A stretch of 64,000 bases of DNA from Stentor roeselii (taxonomy: Eukaryota > Ciliophora > Heterotrichea > Heterotrichida > Stentoridae). The notes below the pieces were generated by a model. That model saw nothing but the letters and a program-made list of their open reading frames with translations, made no database searches and was not told the DNA's origin. This document shows positions 28,396 through 37,710 of this stretch, one piece after another. Numbering within the stretch: position 1 is the first letter of the stretch; each line of letters starts with the position of its first letter. The DNA is taken from assembly GCA_006503475.1 (NCBI GenBank), contig RSEH01000051.1, positions 1-64,000 of the forward strand, written 5' to 3'. Made by a program: the position numbers and the translations under genes.

Positions 28396-28953
28396 TTACA
28401 CAATCGTGTCCTTTTTGTTTTTCCGCACCATATCCATCAAATGTTTCATGCCTTCCATAAGTCCCTCACCACTAAGCGCGCAGCATCCCTGAATGAACCA
28501 GAGTCGATTTTTCACCTTAAAAAGTTCAAGTTTATCAAAAATCTCAACAACAGGCATCACATTGGGCAAGTCCTGCTTATTCGCCAAGATCAGCAAAGGA
28601 ACTTTTTGAGTTTCCGGATGAGATAAAAAAGTGTCAAGCTCTTCTTTCGCTGTTGAAATACTCTGCCGGTCTTCTGAGTCCACCACAAAGATGAAAGCTT
28701 TGCATTTCGGGTACATTGATGTCCATAAAGGACGATATCGGAAAAAACCACTCAGGTCCCAGAGATCCAGTCGCAGTGACTTGAATTTTACGGTTTCTAC
28801 GTTGAAGCCGATCGTAGGGGTTGTTGCTATTACCTCGCCTAGGTGTAATTTGTAAAGAATTGTTGTTTTTCCTGAAGATTCTAAACCGATCATGACTATC
28901 TTTATCGGCTTTCCTCCGAGGGTTGAACATAACTTTTTTAAGGATCCTCCCAT
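28396..28953 (-). CDS. Atypical ARF/ARL small GTPase lacking the catalytic Gln
   Basis: The frame is open upstream to 29013, but the true start is almost certainly the ATG at 28953, giving MGGSLKKL with the myristoylated Gly2 typical of ARF proteins (185 residues). G1 is GLESSGKT (residues 23-30), the switch I Thr is in [12 protein letters not shown]4 is NKQD and G5 is CCALSGEG. Switch II reads [13 protein letters not shown] where ARF/ARL proteins have WDxGGQxxxRxxW. Thus the GTPase Gln (ARF1 Gln71) is Phe70 here and the first Gly of GGQ is Ser. The protein probably binds GTP at membranes but hydrolyses it slowly or by another route. It is an ARF-like rather than a canonical ARF. Confidence 0.88.
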   Translation of the reverse strand: MGGSLKKLCSTLGGKPIKIVMIGLESSGKTTILYKLHLGEVIATTPTIGFNVETVKFKSLRLDLWDLSGFFRYRPLWTSMYPKCKAFIFVVDSEDRQSISTAKEELDTFLSHPETQKVPLLILANKQDLPNVMPVVEIFDKLELFKVKNRLWFIQGCCALSGEGLMEGMKHLMDMVRKNKKDTIV

Positions 28954-29144
28954 GATAAAGTGATTATTTTTAGATTGCAAAGAAACTGAAAGAAGAAAAA
29001 AAATCGACAGCAAAAAAAACCAACAAAAATTTCAATAAAACTCCTGAAAAACATAAAACTCCAACCAAAACCTAAAAATAACCCAAACCAATTCAAATCA
29101 ACCCATCCTTCCTCAATAACCCATAAAAAACTTAAAAATACCAC

Positions 29145-29198
29145 TAAAAGATCTCCAGCTCTGCTTGACTTTAAGCAAAACCTTCACACGACCTTTCA
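29145..29198 (-). promoter_or_regulatory. Candidate SECIS element of thioredoxin reductase
   Basis: It lies in the 3' region of the TrxR gene, about 31 bases past the in-frame TGA. On the minus strand, helix I is TGAAAGGTC paired with GATCTTTTA (9 bp with G-U pairs). The non-Watson-Crick core pairs TGA (in GTGTGAA) with GGA. Helix II is GGTTTTGCTT paired with AAGCAGAGCT (10 bp). The apical loop begins with unpaired AAA, 11 bases after the core TGA. This matches the eukaryotic SECIS plan (UGA, AA, GA). The distance to the Sec codon is short. The fold was made by hand, not computed. Confidence 0.75.
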
Positions 29199-29222
29199 CA
29201 CCAAGGGGCCAGGCCCAGGCCC

Positions 29223-30755
29223 TTAACCTCAGCATCCAGTTTTGACGGCACTAGCTCCAGACCTCTTAGTAACAAACAGTTTTGTAACTTCTTCTGCAGA
29301 AGTAGGATGAATTCCTACAGTCATATCAAGTACATCTTTAGTAAGGCCAGCTTTGACAGCGACAGCGAATCCCTGAATGACTTCGCCAGCATGTGGTCCT
29401 AAGAAGTGTATTCCGATGACTTTTCCATTTTGCAAGTTAACCAAAACCTTAGCAAAGCAAGTCATTTCCTCCCTTTCCGGCAAGAAGTTCCATTCAAGAG
29501 GCCTGAAGACTGAATGAAAGACTTCCACATTTTCATCTCCTAGGACCTCTCTTGCCCTTTCCTCACTATACCCGACACTTCCATACTCCAAGGGTGTAAA
29601 GACCGTAGTTGCGATATTTAGATAGTCCATCAAAACAACTGACTTCCCGAAAAGTCTTCTTGCAAGTAAAGTGCCGGCTTGAATAGCGACAGGAGTTAGT
29701 TCAGGCTTCCCGTCAGCGACGTCTCCGACAGCCCAGATGTGGGGAATGTTTGACTGGTCCAAGTGATTCACGAGGACCTTTAAGTTTGAAGCGCTTGTCT
29801 CCACCCCCGCGTTTTGCAGGTTAAGTCCTTTGGTAAGGGCGTATCTTCCTATCGCCAATAGAACCCCTCCGTAAATCTCGACTTTTTCTTCACCACTTTG
29901 GGTGTAAAAGACTTGCACTCGACCATCTTCTAACTTTTCGAATTTACTTGGAACCGCTTCTCGGATAAATTCAATTCCTGAATGTGACATGAACGCTCCG
30001 AGCTTTTCAGCGATTTCTTGGTCGAAACCTCTTAAAAGAATGGATCTTACCATTATTTTCACCTTTTTGCCTAAACCGTGAAGAAAACCTGCACATTCTA
30101 AACTGATGTAAGAAGCTCCTACTACTAAAAGATCGTCTGGAATCACTTTCATTGAAAAAATGTCGTCGCTTGTGAAACAACAGGACTCTGCACCGGGTAT
30201 TCCGTATGTGGGTCGACCTCCGACTGCTATTAGAAAATGCTCTGAAGTTACTTTTTTTACCACTTTTCCTGTTTTATCTGATAAGGCCACAGTGTGAGGG
30301 TCAACGAAACTTGCATAGTTGTTGAAGTACTGAACGTTTTTATCCATGAGTTGAATCCTGTATCCCCAGTTGAGAGTTTGAATGTGTTTTTGCACATTAG
30401 TGACCATTCGTTCCCAATTGTGTCTTTTTTCACCAGGCAACTCCCAGCCACAGGCCTGTTGGTCTTTGTACTGCTCTCCAAAAGAAGCAGAATAATGCAT
30501 GAGTTTTTTAGGAATACAGCCTACATTGACACAAGTACCTCCCAGTCCCCAGGCAGTACCCTTGGGCGAAGGACTGACGAAATCAGCCAAAGCGACCTTG
30601 GCACCGAGAGAAGCAGCTTCTTTGGCACTGGCAAGTCCTCCAGACCCTCCACCAATGACGAAGTAGTCATATTCATAAGGAGAGTTCCTAACAGGAGCCT
30701 CTTCCATTTCCATGTCGTCGGCCATGGCGATGTCCATTACTTCTTCATCAGCCAT
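29223..30755 (-). CDS. TXNRD: Thioredoxin reductase, selenoprotein (C-terminal Gly-Cys-Sec-Gly)
   Basis: This FAD/NADPH flavoenzyme reduces thioredoxin. It has the FAD motif VIGGGSGGLASAKEA (Gly residues 35-40), the disulfide GGTCVNVGCIPKK (Cys75/Cys80), the NADPH-site VVGASYISLECAGFL and the catalytic-base motif GIHPTSAEEV. The frame reaches GGA TGC TGA GGT TAA. This is exactly the Gly-Cys-Sec-Gly-stop end of large animal-type TrxR, so the TGA at 29231-29229 should be read as selenocysteine (residue 509 of 510). A SECIS-like hairpin follows at 29145-29198. A shadow annotation that stops at the TGA would lose the second redox centre. An acidic N-terminal extension (about 28 residues) precedes the FAD domain. 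TGA as an ordinary stop is the alternative, but the precise GCxG end makes it unlikely. Confidence 0.9.
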
Positions 30756-30834
30756 TTATAATACACCAAATTTCTCTTTAATCTAAAGATCAATTTTCTT
30801 AATCCTTTTAGATTTTTAAGGTTTTTAACATATG

Positions 30835-33099
30835 TTAACATTTTAAGGCTTCTTTCTTGAGCTGAACTAACAACTCACTCATATTTTTGTACTCTTTCGA
30901 GATATTCGATGCAAAAATATGAGCCTGTAGGAACTACTTAGGACTTACATGGTCTTCAAATTCAAATTCTCTCTTTTTGATACCAACTAAAGGATTATCT
31001 TGATCCATTCTCAGTTTAAGTTCATTTTCAACACGATGGTCAACTTGAATACCTAAATTTTCCAAAATTTCTTCAAGAGTTTCAAAACTTAAGTCATAAT
31101 CAAGATGTTCTTTCGGAACTCTTTTCATCATAATCATCTTCTTAAAAGTTATTTTTTTCTCTGACTCTTCTTGATGTTGACTTGCGAATTTCATTCTTTT
31201 TTCAATGAAACTTTTTACTTTCGTGTCTTTTCGGGTCCCTCTTCTGATCCCATTTGCCCTTTTCCAGATTAACCTGTTTTTTTGCTTGAAAGGAGTGTCG
31301 TTTTTGAAACTTATCATCACACCTGTGTCGTTTCGCTGAAGTTCACTCGTCGGGCCGTCATCAGAGCTGCTTTCAAAGAAGAACTCAGTGCTGAGACTAT
31401 TGTATTTTTGCATTTTTTCTTCTAAAGCTTCAAGAATAATTTTCTCATATTTTTCCCTTCTTAACTTCGCAACTTTTAAAACTTCTTCAAAAATTGGTTC
31501 ATAAGTTTTTAGGATGTTTATGTAATTTTCTTTGTTTATTGTGTAAATTTCAGCGAATCTTGTAAAAACACTTGCTGTGCAGATTCGGCTTATTTCATCT
31601 AAAACCTCGATTTCGCCGAAGTAGTATCCTTGAGGATAAACTCCGATGATGATATCTTCTCCAGCTTTGATGAGGACCCTTCCAGTTCTAATGAAATAAA
31701 CCTCATCAGCCAGGTCATCCTCTTCAAACAAAAGTTCTTCATAGTTAAAGTAATAAAGCTGCATATTGTCAAAGACACTGTTGATGAAACTCGTTGGTTT
31801 ATCATTAAAAAATTTCATGCATCTTGCAAGGTTCTGGTTACTATGAGTCTTTATAGATTCACGTAAATTTGCAGGAAGGTCTTTAAAAATTCCCCAAAAA
31901 TGAACATTTTCCGTTTGAAACTTATAAGCGCTCATGTTTAAATAGTTCTTTACTTTCAACGTTAAGTCCAAGGGCAAGTCAATCGCTTTAGAAAAGTCTT
32001 TCAAGAACTTTTTTTTTGCTTTTAAAATCGACTTTGCCTGGTCTCTTGATTTGATAGTACTGCTCATCGCGCCAATCATGTAAGAATAAATCCAGGCCCC
32101 GAAGGCCATCATGACAATAGTGAAGATTTTTTCAGAGTTGCTGACTGGAGTGATGTCGCCGTAGCCAACAGTTGTAAAAGTTGTGAAAACGAAGTAAATG
32201 CAAGTCAGATAGATCTCAACATCGTCTTTATCAGAAATGTTTTGCTTGTCGATCCAAGTGAATTTTTCAGTTTCTCCCAGATTTGACACGTAAAACCAGA
32301 TGCAGCCTGAAATGTGGATGAATAAAGAAATACTGATGAAAAAACCAATTACTCTTGTTAGGTTTGAATTGAATTTGTTAGTCATTAGGAAAGTGTCGAG
32401 GAACTGGGAACGGGTAAATCGTAAAAGCTTTAAAAGACGTAAAATTTTTACTATTTTGTAGATTCGGGTTATTCGAAGAATCCTTAAAAATCGGTTGTAC
32501 ATCGCTGTGTCTGATTGCTTGGATAATATATAATCTAAAGGGAAACAAGAGAGAAAATCTATGAAAAACCAAGTTTTCAAATACTTAAAAGCGATTTGTT
32601 TCCTTGAATAAATAATTTTTTCTCTGATGGAAACAAGACCAGTGTTGAAATTAACTAAAATATCGAGAAAAAAAAGAGAATCCACACAAATATCTAGAAT
32701 TGCCCAGCGGTCATCTTGTAAAAAATTAAAACAAATGCGATAAGGTAAAACAGTAGCTGTGTAGAACAGTAAAAGCATTAAAATGAAATTCCAGATCAAC
32801 TTAAAGCTCGATTTTGGATGAAATAAGAGTTTTTTACCGAAAATACGAGGTTTTACTTCAAAAGACTCATGAGGTAGTTCTTTAGCTCTTCTTGATCCGT
32901 AGTTTTCGATTTCTCGTTTGATTCTTAAAAACCTTCCAATGATTTTAAGGAACACCCGGATCCTACCCCAGTAAATATCCACTTTTGATTTACCTTTTCT
33001 ATGGTTTTTTAAGATTTTACTGTATTCGATGTCCGGCTTGCAAATTTTTTTACTTTTATCAAAGAAAATTTCAGTTCGTTCATGTTCATAAATGCTCAT
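30835..33099 (-). CDS. CNBD-containing voltage-gated K+ channel (EAG/HCN type), two exons
   Basis: This is a six-span K+ channel subunit. S1 begins near LIWNFILMLLLFYTATVLPY. S4 has regularly spaced Arg (RFLRILRITRIYKIVKILRLLKLLRF region). The pore is TTFTTVGYGDITPV with the K+-selective GYG. A C-linker follows, and then a cyclic-nucleotide-binding domain (LADEVYFIRTGRV to GYYFGEIEVLDEISR). The apparent stop at 30934-30936 is the end of a 15-base intron (30934-30948). The spliced exon 2 adds 32 residues (FLQAHIFASN to a helical tail ending LKC), about 749 residues in total. It is transcribed divergently from a second CNBD channel gene 200 bases away. Such channels link cyclic nucleotides to membrane potential and ciliary behaviour. 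Confidence 0.9.
30934..30948 (-). other. 15-nt spliceosomal intron
   Basis: On the minus strand it reads GTAAGTCCTAAGTAG, phase 0. It joins FEFEDH to FLQAHIFASN and removes an apparent TAG stop. A is at position 10. Confidence 0.85.
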
Positions 33100-33298
33100 C
33101 TGATTTATAATAACAAATCGAATAGCGAAGAGGAGAAAACGATTTTTTTAACTAACTAAAAAACGATTTTAATGAAAAAATTAGAATTTCAGGGATTTTT
33201 AATAGGTTTAAAGAATGAAAACTGCGAGTTTTTTCATTAATTTCCTTTAAAAGTTCTAATTTGGTCTAAATTGCGTGAATTTTTCAGGATATAAGAAA

Positions 33299-35260
33299 AT
33301 GGAAACCCAACCCTCAGAGAACAGGAGAAGTTCTGTTGCTTTTTCTAGTAAAAGCATCAATAACCTAAGTTTAACAGCGAGAAGAAGAGAATATATCTTC
33401 AGCCATAACATAGAAAACTTCAAAGTTTACGAAATATTTCAAAGAGCAAAAATGAAAATCAAATGTGTTCAGTTCTTCACGAGCATCATCAAAGATATAA
33501 AAGGTTATGGGACAGGATCGAGTTTATTTGACGGGACGAAGAACTACAAGGAGACCCTTCCCGTTATCATGATAAAAAAAATTATTGAAAAGAAGGAACC
33601 TGAAGTCGTTCAGGTTAAAATTGAAAAAAAATCCGTTATTTTGCCTCATTTTCTAGTCTATAAAATCTGGAACATGATTTTAAGTTTTGCTCTTATTTAT
33701 ACGTGCAGTGTAATGCCCTGGTTAATGGCCTTTCGTGAAACTCGAGGAACAAAGTGGGAATCAATTGAAATTTTCATAGACTGCATCTACATCTGCGACA
33801 TTCTAATCACAGCAAATCTCGCTTACACAGACAAAGAAGGTATTTTAGTCCATTCACGAAAATCAATAATAAAAAACTACACAAAAGGTCTTCTTTTCAT
33901 TGACATCCTTGCAATCATTCCTTATCACTACTTGTCAAACCTTCCAAAGTTCAACAGTTTTTTTAAACTTCTAAGACTTGGACGACTTTCCATTTTGTTA
34001 AACTTGATAAAGCTCGACACATTAATTTCATTTATCTCAGGTGGACGTGAAAAGGTGATCCTTTCAGTGAATCGTCTTTTTTCAGGAATCGGTTTTCTGA
34101 TACTTTTAGTTCATTTTTCCTCTTGTATCTGGAACATGTTGCCAAAAATCAATGAATATTCTCCTAGTTCCTGGATAGTCCGAAAGGAAAACATTGACGA
34201 CAACGACTGGGAACTTTACTTGACTGGGTGTTATTTCTCGATAACGACTATCATGACGGTAGGCTTCGGGGACTACTCCGCGATATCAAAATCTGAGAAA
34301 ATAATGTGCATTTGTTTAGAGTTAACAGGAATTTGCTTTTACTCATTTATTCTCAGTGTTATGACCTCTCTTCTCACAACTCTTGCACAAAAGGAAAATT
34401 TTATCAATACCAAAGCACAAGTCGGCCAAGTCTTATCTGAAGACTTGGAACTTCCTTTCAAGACAAAAAGTCAAATCTCTAAAGAAATTCGAAGGTTCTA
34501 CAAACATAACGTTTTAGAAGACAGTCAAATTCAAACCATTTGGCAGAGACTACCTAAAAAGTTAAGATATGAGTTGTTTCCTTTGATGTACTCTGGGAAG
34601 TTATCAAAGGTCTTTTTTTTGCAGAAACAGGAAAAGTTTGTAAGGTCGAGTATCATTCCGAGACTTCAGTTTTTAATGGTAAAGGAAAAAAATGTTATTT
34701 TTTCTGAAGGGGATTATCCTTCTAATATTTACTTTTTACTTACAGGAAGAGTTTCTTTTGTGTTTTCTGAGAGAAATATCGTGTTTAAGACTATGCTTCC
34801 TGGATCGTATTTTGGAGAAATTGGACTTTTGAATCATAAATATCGGGAATTTGGAGCTTTGACGTGTGTTAAAAGCGAGTTACTTGTTATGAGCAATCAA
34901 CTTATAAGGGATATGGTGGAACAGTTCCCACATGTTTATGAACAGATGAGGGTCACTGCTGCTGGAAGGGATGAAAGTAATAAGAGGGATACTAAGGATA
35001 TTATTGATGTTTTAGATATCTGTGAAATCACTAAAATGAAAACTTTAGATGAACTTGCTGGAATAAGAGTTTCAGATGAAGAGTTGAAACTTCCAAAAGT
35101 TGTCAAATATCCCTCAGGCTGGGTGAAATTCGAAAAAAATCTCGAACTTCAAAGCAAAGTCTACATCCATGAATTAATCGTAATTTTCAATCAGCTGATA
35201 AAAAAACGACTAGACCATTTAAATGGAATGATTCATAAAATATGTAAGATTATAAGATAA
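33299..35260 (+). CDS. CNBD-containing K+ channel with a GFG filter
   Basis: The first real ATG is at 33299 (METQPSENRR), giving 653 residues; the frame upstream has no ATG. It is a six-span subunit with S1 around VYKIWNMILSFALIYTCSVM, an S4 with spaced Arg/Lys and a pore ITTIMTVGFGDYS carrying GFG. A C-linker precedes the cyclic-nucleotide-binding fold (PSNIYFLLTGRVSFVF to GSYFGEIGLLNHKYREFGA). It is a distant relative of the neighbouring divergent channel, so the pair may come from an old duplication. The Arg that contacts the cyclic-nucleotide phosphate is near RE in the motif, but binding is not proven. Its TAA stop shares one base with the next gene's ATG. Confidence 0.88.
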   Translation: METQPSENRRSSVAFSSKSINNLSLTARRREYIFSHNIENFKVYEIFQRAKMKIKCVQFFTSIIKDIKGYGTGSSLFDGTKNYKETLPVIMIKKIIEKKEPEVVQVKIEKKSVILPHFLVYKIWNMILSFALIYTCSVMPWLMAFRETRGTKWESIEIFIDCIYICDILITANLAYTDKEGILVHSRKSIIKNYTKGLLFIDILAIIPYHYLSNLPKFNSFFKLLRLGRLSILLNLIKLDTLISFISGGREKVILSVNRLFSGIGFLILLVHFSSCIWNMLPKINEYSPSSWIVRKENIDDNDWELYLTGCYFSITTIMTVGFGDYSAISKSEKIMCICLELTGICFYSFILSVMTSLLTTLAQKENFINTKAQVGQVLSEDLELPFKTKSQISKEIRRFYKHNVLEDSQIQTIWQRLPKKLRYELFPLMYSGKLSKVFFLQKQEKFVRSSIIPRLQFLMVKEKNVIFSEGDYPSNIYFLLTGRVSFVFSERNIVFKTMLPGSYFGEIGLLNHKYREFGALTCVKSELLVMSNQLIRDMVEQFPHVYEQMRVTAAGRDESNKRDTKDIIDVLDICEITKMKTLDELAGIRVSDEELKLPKVVKYPSGWVKFEKNLELQSKVYIHELIVIFNQLIKKRLDHLNGMIHKICKIIR

Positions 35261-35847
35261 TGTTAGAATTTCTTGACACAGTTCTCAGTAGTTTCCTGAC
35301 AGTCTTCATCTCCGAGTTAGGCGACAAAACTTTCATATCAACAGCGATGCTTGCAATGAAATACTCTAAATCCGCAGTATTATGCGGAAACTTTTCAAGC
35401 ATGACAATAATGATGCTACTTGCATCCTACATCGGTTACACAGTGATGGTTTTAATAAGTCCAGAAACAGTGAAAATCTTATCAATTTTAGTCTTTTTTT
35501 ACTTCGCAGTCGTGAGTTGGACTGAAGCAAGCAATGAAGACGATGAAAAAATCCAAGAAAAAAAGATCCAAAACAGCTGGAAAAGTGTTTTTTGGCAAAC
35601 AATGGCACTTGTCTTCTTCGCTGAGTGGGGAGACAAGTCGCAAATAGGGATAATTGCATTGTCAGCGCAGTATCCAGTGCTTTGGGTGTTAACCGGTGCA
35701 GAACTTGCAATTCTTGCTTGTGGGTCAATTGCGGTTCTTTCAGGGCATTTATGTGAAGGGTACTTGTCGCATAGTTACATGTCTTATATTTCGAGTTTTA
35801 TTTTCCTTTCATTCAGTTTGTTTAGCTTGAAGGACTATTTGATTTGA
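35260..35847 (+). CDS. GDT1/TMEM165 (UPF0016) Mn2+/Ca2+ transporter
   Basis: This 195-residue protein has two copies of the UPF0016 hallmark, SELGDKTF (Glu19 to Thr24) in the first half and AEWGDKSQIG in the second. Each copy sits in a three-span repeat, giving about six membrane spans. Members exchange Mn2+ or Ca2+ for H+ in Golgi or other secretory membranes and support glycosylation. The ATG overlaps the last base of the previous gene's TAA. It must be the start, because the next Met lies beyond the first ELGDKT motif. Its leader must therefore lie inside the upstream coding sequence, or be absent. It ends with TGA. Confidence 0.92.
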   Translation: MLEFLDTVLSSFLTVFISELGDKTFISTAMLAMKYSKSAVLCGNFSSMTIMMLLASYIGYTVMVLISPETVKILSILVFFYFAVVSWTEASNEDDEKIQEKKIQNSWKSVFWQTMALVFFAEWGDKSQIGIIALSAQYPVLWVLTGAELAILACGSIAVLSGHLCEGYLSHSYMSYISSFIFLSFSLFSLKDYLI

Positions 35848-35883
35848 AGGATTAATAGTTTAAGATTTATAGTTTAAGATGGA

Positions 35884-36558
35884 TTAACTAAGAGATTTTT
35901 CTGGGATTAATGAAAATTCTATGTATGTGCCAAATGGCCCTGCCTTTACTTGAATACCTTTACTTGTTAAAAAGTCGTTGATTTCGATGAATCCTTGAAG
36001 GACTTCGAATATCTTTCGTGCTCTTGTGTTTAGGATCTCGTAACAGCAGCCTATTCCTAGAACGAAGATGAAAATCGAGACTACACTTAACCATGGAATG
36101 TCTAACCAGTAACCACTTAGGATTAAGAAGCTGCAGAAGAAGAATAGAAATGTCACTCCGATGTAAAATAAGGTTTTTCCTTTTTGAGCCTGTTTGGGTA
36201 TTACTTGTCTCATTACGAAAGAACAGTGCTCTGATGCACTTGAACAGTATTCCTCGATCTGCTGCTGTGATACCACCTGAATCACTCTACACCCATCAAA
36301 TCTCTCCACTTTGAACTGGCCATCAGCAAATGTGGTATTACAACATAACATCTTGCTAAGAGGGGCTTTTGCTATTAGTGACATGTCGTCACTTTCTGGT
36401 ATGGCAAGTTGCTGACCTGATCCTGAGTCTTTTTAATGCTTACCATGCCATTTCGGAACAACTTGGACTTGCAGCTGTTCAGCTGGAGAGTGCATCAAGA
36501 CACTACCTTCAGACTGATGAGAAAGGTGTGAATAAGTAACTTTGTCCTTTTGATCCAT
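35884..36558 (-). CDS. Small two-span membrane protein, two exons
   Basis: A 15-base intron (36429-36443) joins a first exon starting MDQKDKVTYSHLSHQSEGS to the second at WHDSGSGQQLAIPES. The total is about 219 residues rather than the 166 seen without splicing. The N-terminal 110 residues are soluble (Cys at CCNTTF and a GQFKVERFDGCRVIQVV beta-like part). Two adjacent hydrophobic spans follow (LFYIGVTFLFFFCSFLILSG and WLSVVSIFIFVLGIG), and then a cytosolic tail. I do not recognise the family. It starts 60 bases from the divergent Rad9-like gene and probably shares its promoter region. Confidence 0.75.
36429..36443 (-). other. 15-nt spliceosomal intron
   Basis: On the minus strand it reads GTAAGCATTAAAAAG, phase 1. 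It joins VVPKWH-G to ACTCAGGATCAG and opens the frame back to the ATG at 36558. A is at position 10. It ends in AAG rather than TAG. Confidence 0.8.
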
Positions 36559-36618
36559 ATATTTAATAATTCGTCACTAGTTCGTGAATTTTAATCATTT
36601 CTGGCACCCGGTTTATAA

Positions 36619-37503
36619 ATGCTCAGTGAAGAAATAGTATGGAAGGTCAACCAACCTGAAAAGGTTCAAGCTTTACTTCGAGCTTACAAACATCTGGCAA
36701 CTATCGACGAAGTGATCACTCTGTTGATACGACCGAAGCGTATTGAGTTATTCGCGGAATCAGCTGATAATTCTTCAGCTCTGATCTGCACTTTCACTTC
36801 GTCGTTTTTCAATGATTTCCGAGGGTCCTCGTCTAAGATTTTCGCCGTCTTTTCTCGACTTTTGGTTCAGGTTACTGAAGTTCATAAGTCGAGTATTGTG
36901 AGCGTTCTTACTAAAATTAGGCGCGAAGATTTTATTGATGTTAGTGTTGAGTATAACTCTGGAGTTGTAGCTTCCTATGGAATTCCTTTCACTGATAGGA
37001 TTCATGAAATATGTTTGGCGGGTGGACCGGAACTTCCTCTTTACCCGAGCTGGGTGGCGGATCATTATGTGCTATGGGACGAGAAAATCATTCGACTCTT
37101 TCCAGGAGCTCATGAATTTTTAGCAATGAAAATCACTCTACAAGGCCTAGAAGTTCGCCTTTACGACCCAGACGACGACAAAAGATCGACAGGTCCTCCT
37201 ATAAAACTCCACAGATCAAAGATACAAGTTTACGAACCCCAGAAAGAAATCGAAATTCTTGCAATTCCCTTTGCAAGACTTAAAACTTTCATAGAAACAA
37301 GTAAAAAGCTGAAGTTTCATGTACAGATGAGTCCAGAATTCACTGACACGAATTCTCAAGCGTTTTGGCAGTGCTTTGATGAGAAAAAAAGCGCTTATTT
37401 TACACTATTGTTAGGTTGTGAAGCGAGTGGTGACCGTACAGGAGTCAAGAAAGAGACTCAGGATGAAATGGATTTGATGAGGTTCAGGTCGATGGATGCT
37501 TAA
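36619..37503 (+). CDS. Rad9-like (9-1-1 / PCNA-fold) protein
   Basis: This 294-residue protein has the two-domain PCNA-like layout of Rad9/Ddc1. Domain 1 reads KHLATIDEVITLLIRPKRIE then SSALICTFTSSFFNDF, and domain 2 contains LAIPFARLKTFIETSKKLK followed by core strands. The C-terminal phosphorylated tail of animal Rad9 is short here (about 25 residues). Rad9 forms the 9-1-1 clamp with Rad1 and Hus1, loaded at DNA damage to activate the checkpoint. Other PCNA-fold members (Hus1, Rad1) cannot be excluded by eye. It is divergent from the small membrane protein gene. Confidence 0.5.
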   Translation: MLSEEIVWKVNQPEKVQALLRAYKHLATIDEVITLLIRPKRIELFAESADNSSALICTFTSSFFNDFRGSSSKIFAVFSRLLVQVTEVHKSSIVSVLTKIRREDFIDVSVEYNSGVVASYGIPFTDRIHEICLAGGPELPLYPSWVADHYVLWDEKIIRLFPGAHEFLAMKITLQGLEVRLYDPDDDKRSTGPPIKLHRSKIQVYEPQKEIEILAIPFARLKTFIETSKKLKFHVQMSPEFTDTNSQAFWQCFDEKKSAYFTLLLGCEASGDRTGVKKETQDEMDLMRFRSMDA

Positions 37504-37710
37504 GTTTAAATTTAATAGAATTCTTGGAATATTCATGAAAATATCAGATTTTAATCATTTTCATCAATTGAAAACGATTCCTTATTCCACAATTTAATTT
37601 TCTTAAATAAACTTCAATCAATCCTTATCTTCAACTCCATACTTCAACAACCCTTCAAATAAATCAACCCTCTCATGTTTTTTCCTTCTTTCTACTAAAA
37701 ACCTTTAAAA

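Noticed and set aside
28380-28402. 16-base intron at the end of the ARF-like gene
   Set aside because: It begins GTG, lacks the expected branch A, and the present end (KKDTIV) is normal for the family.
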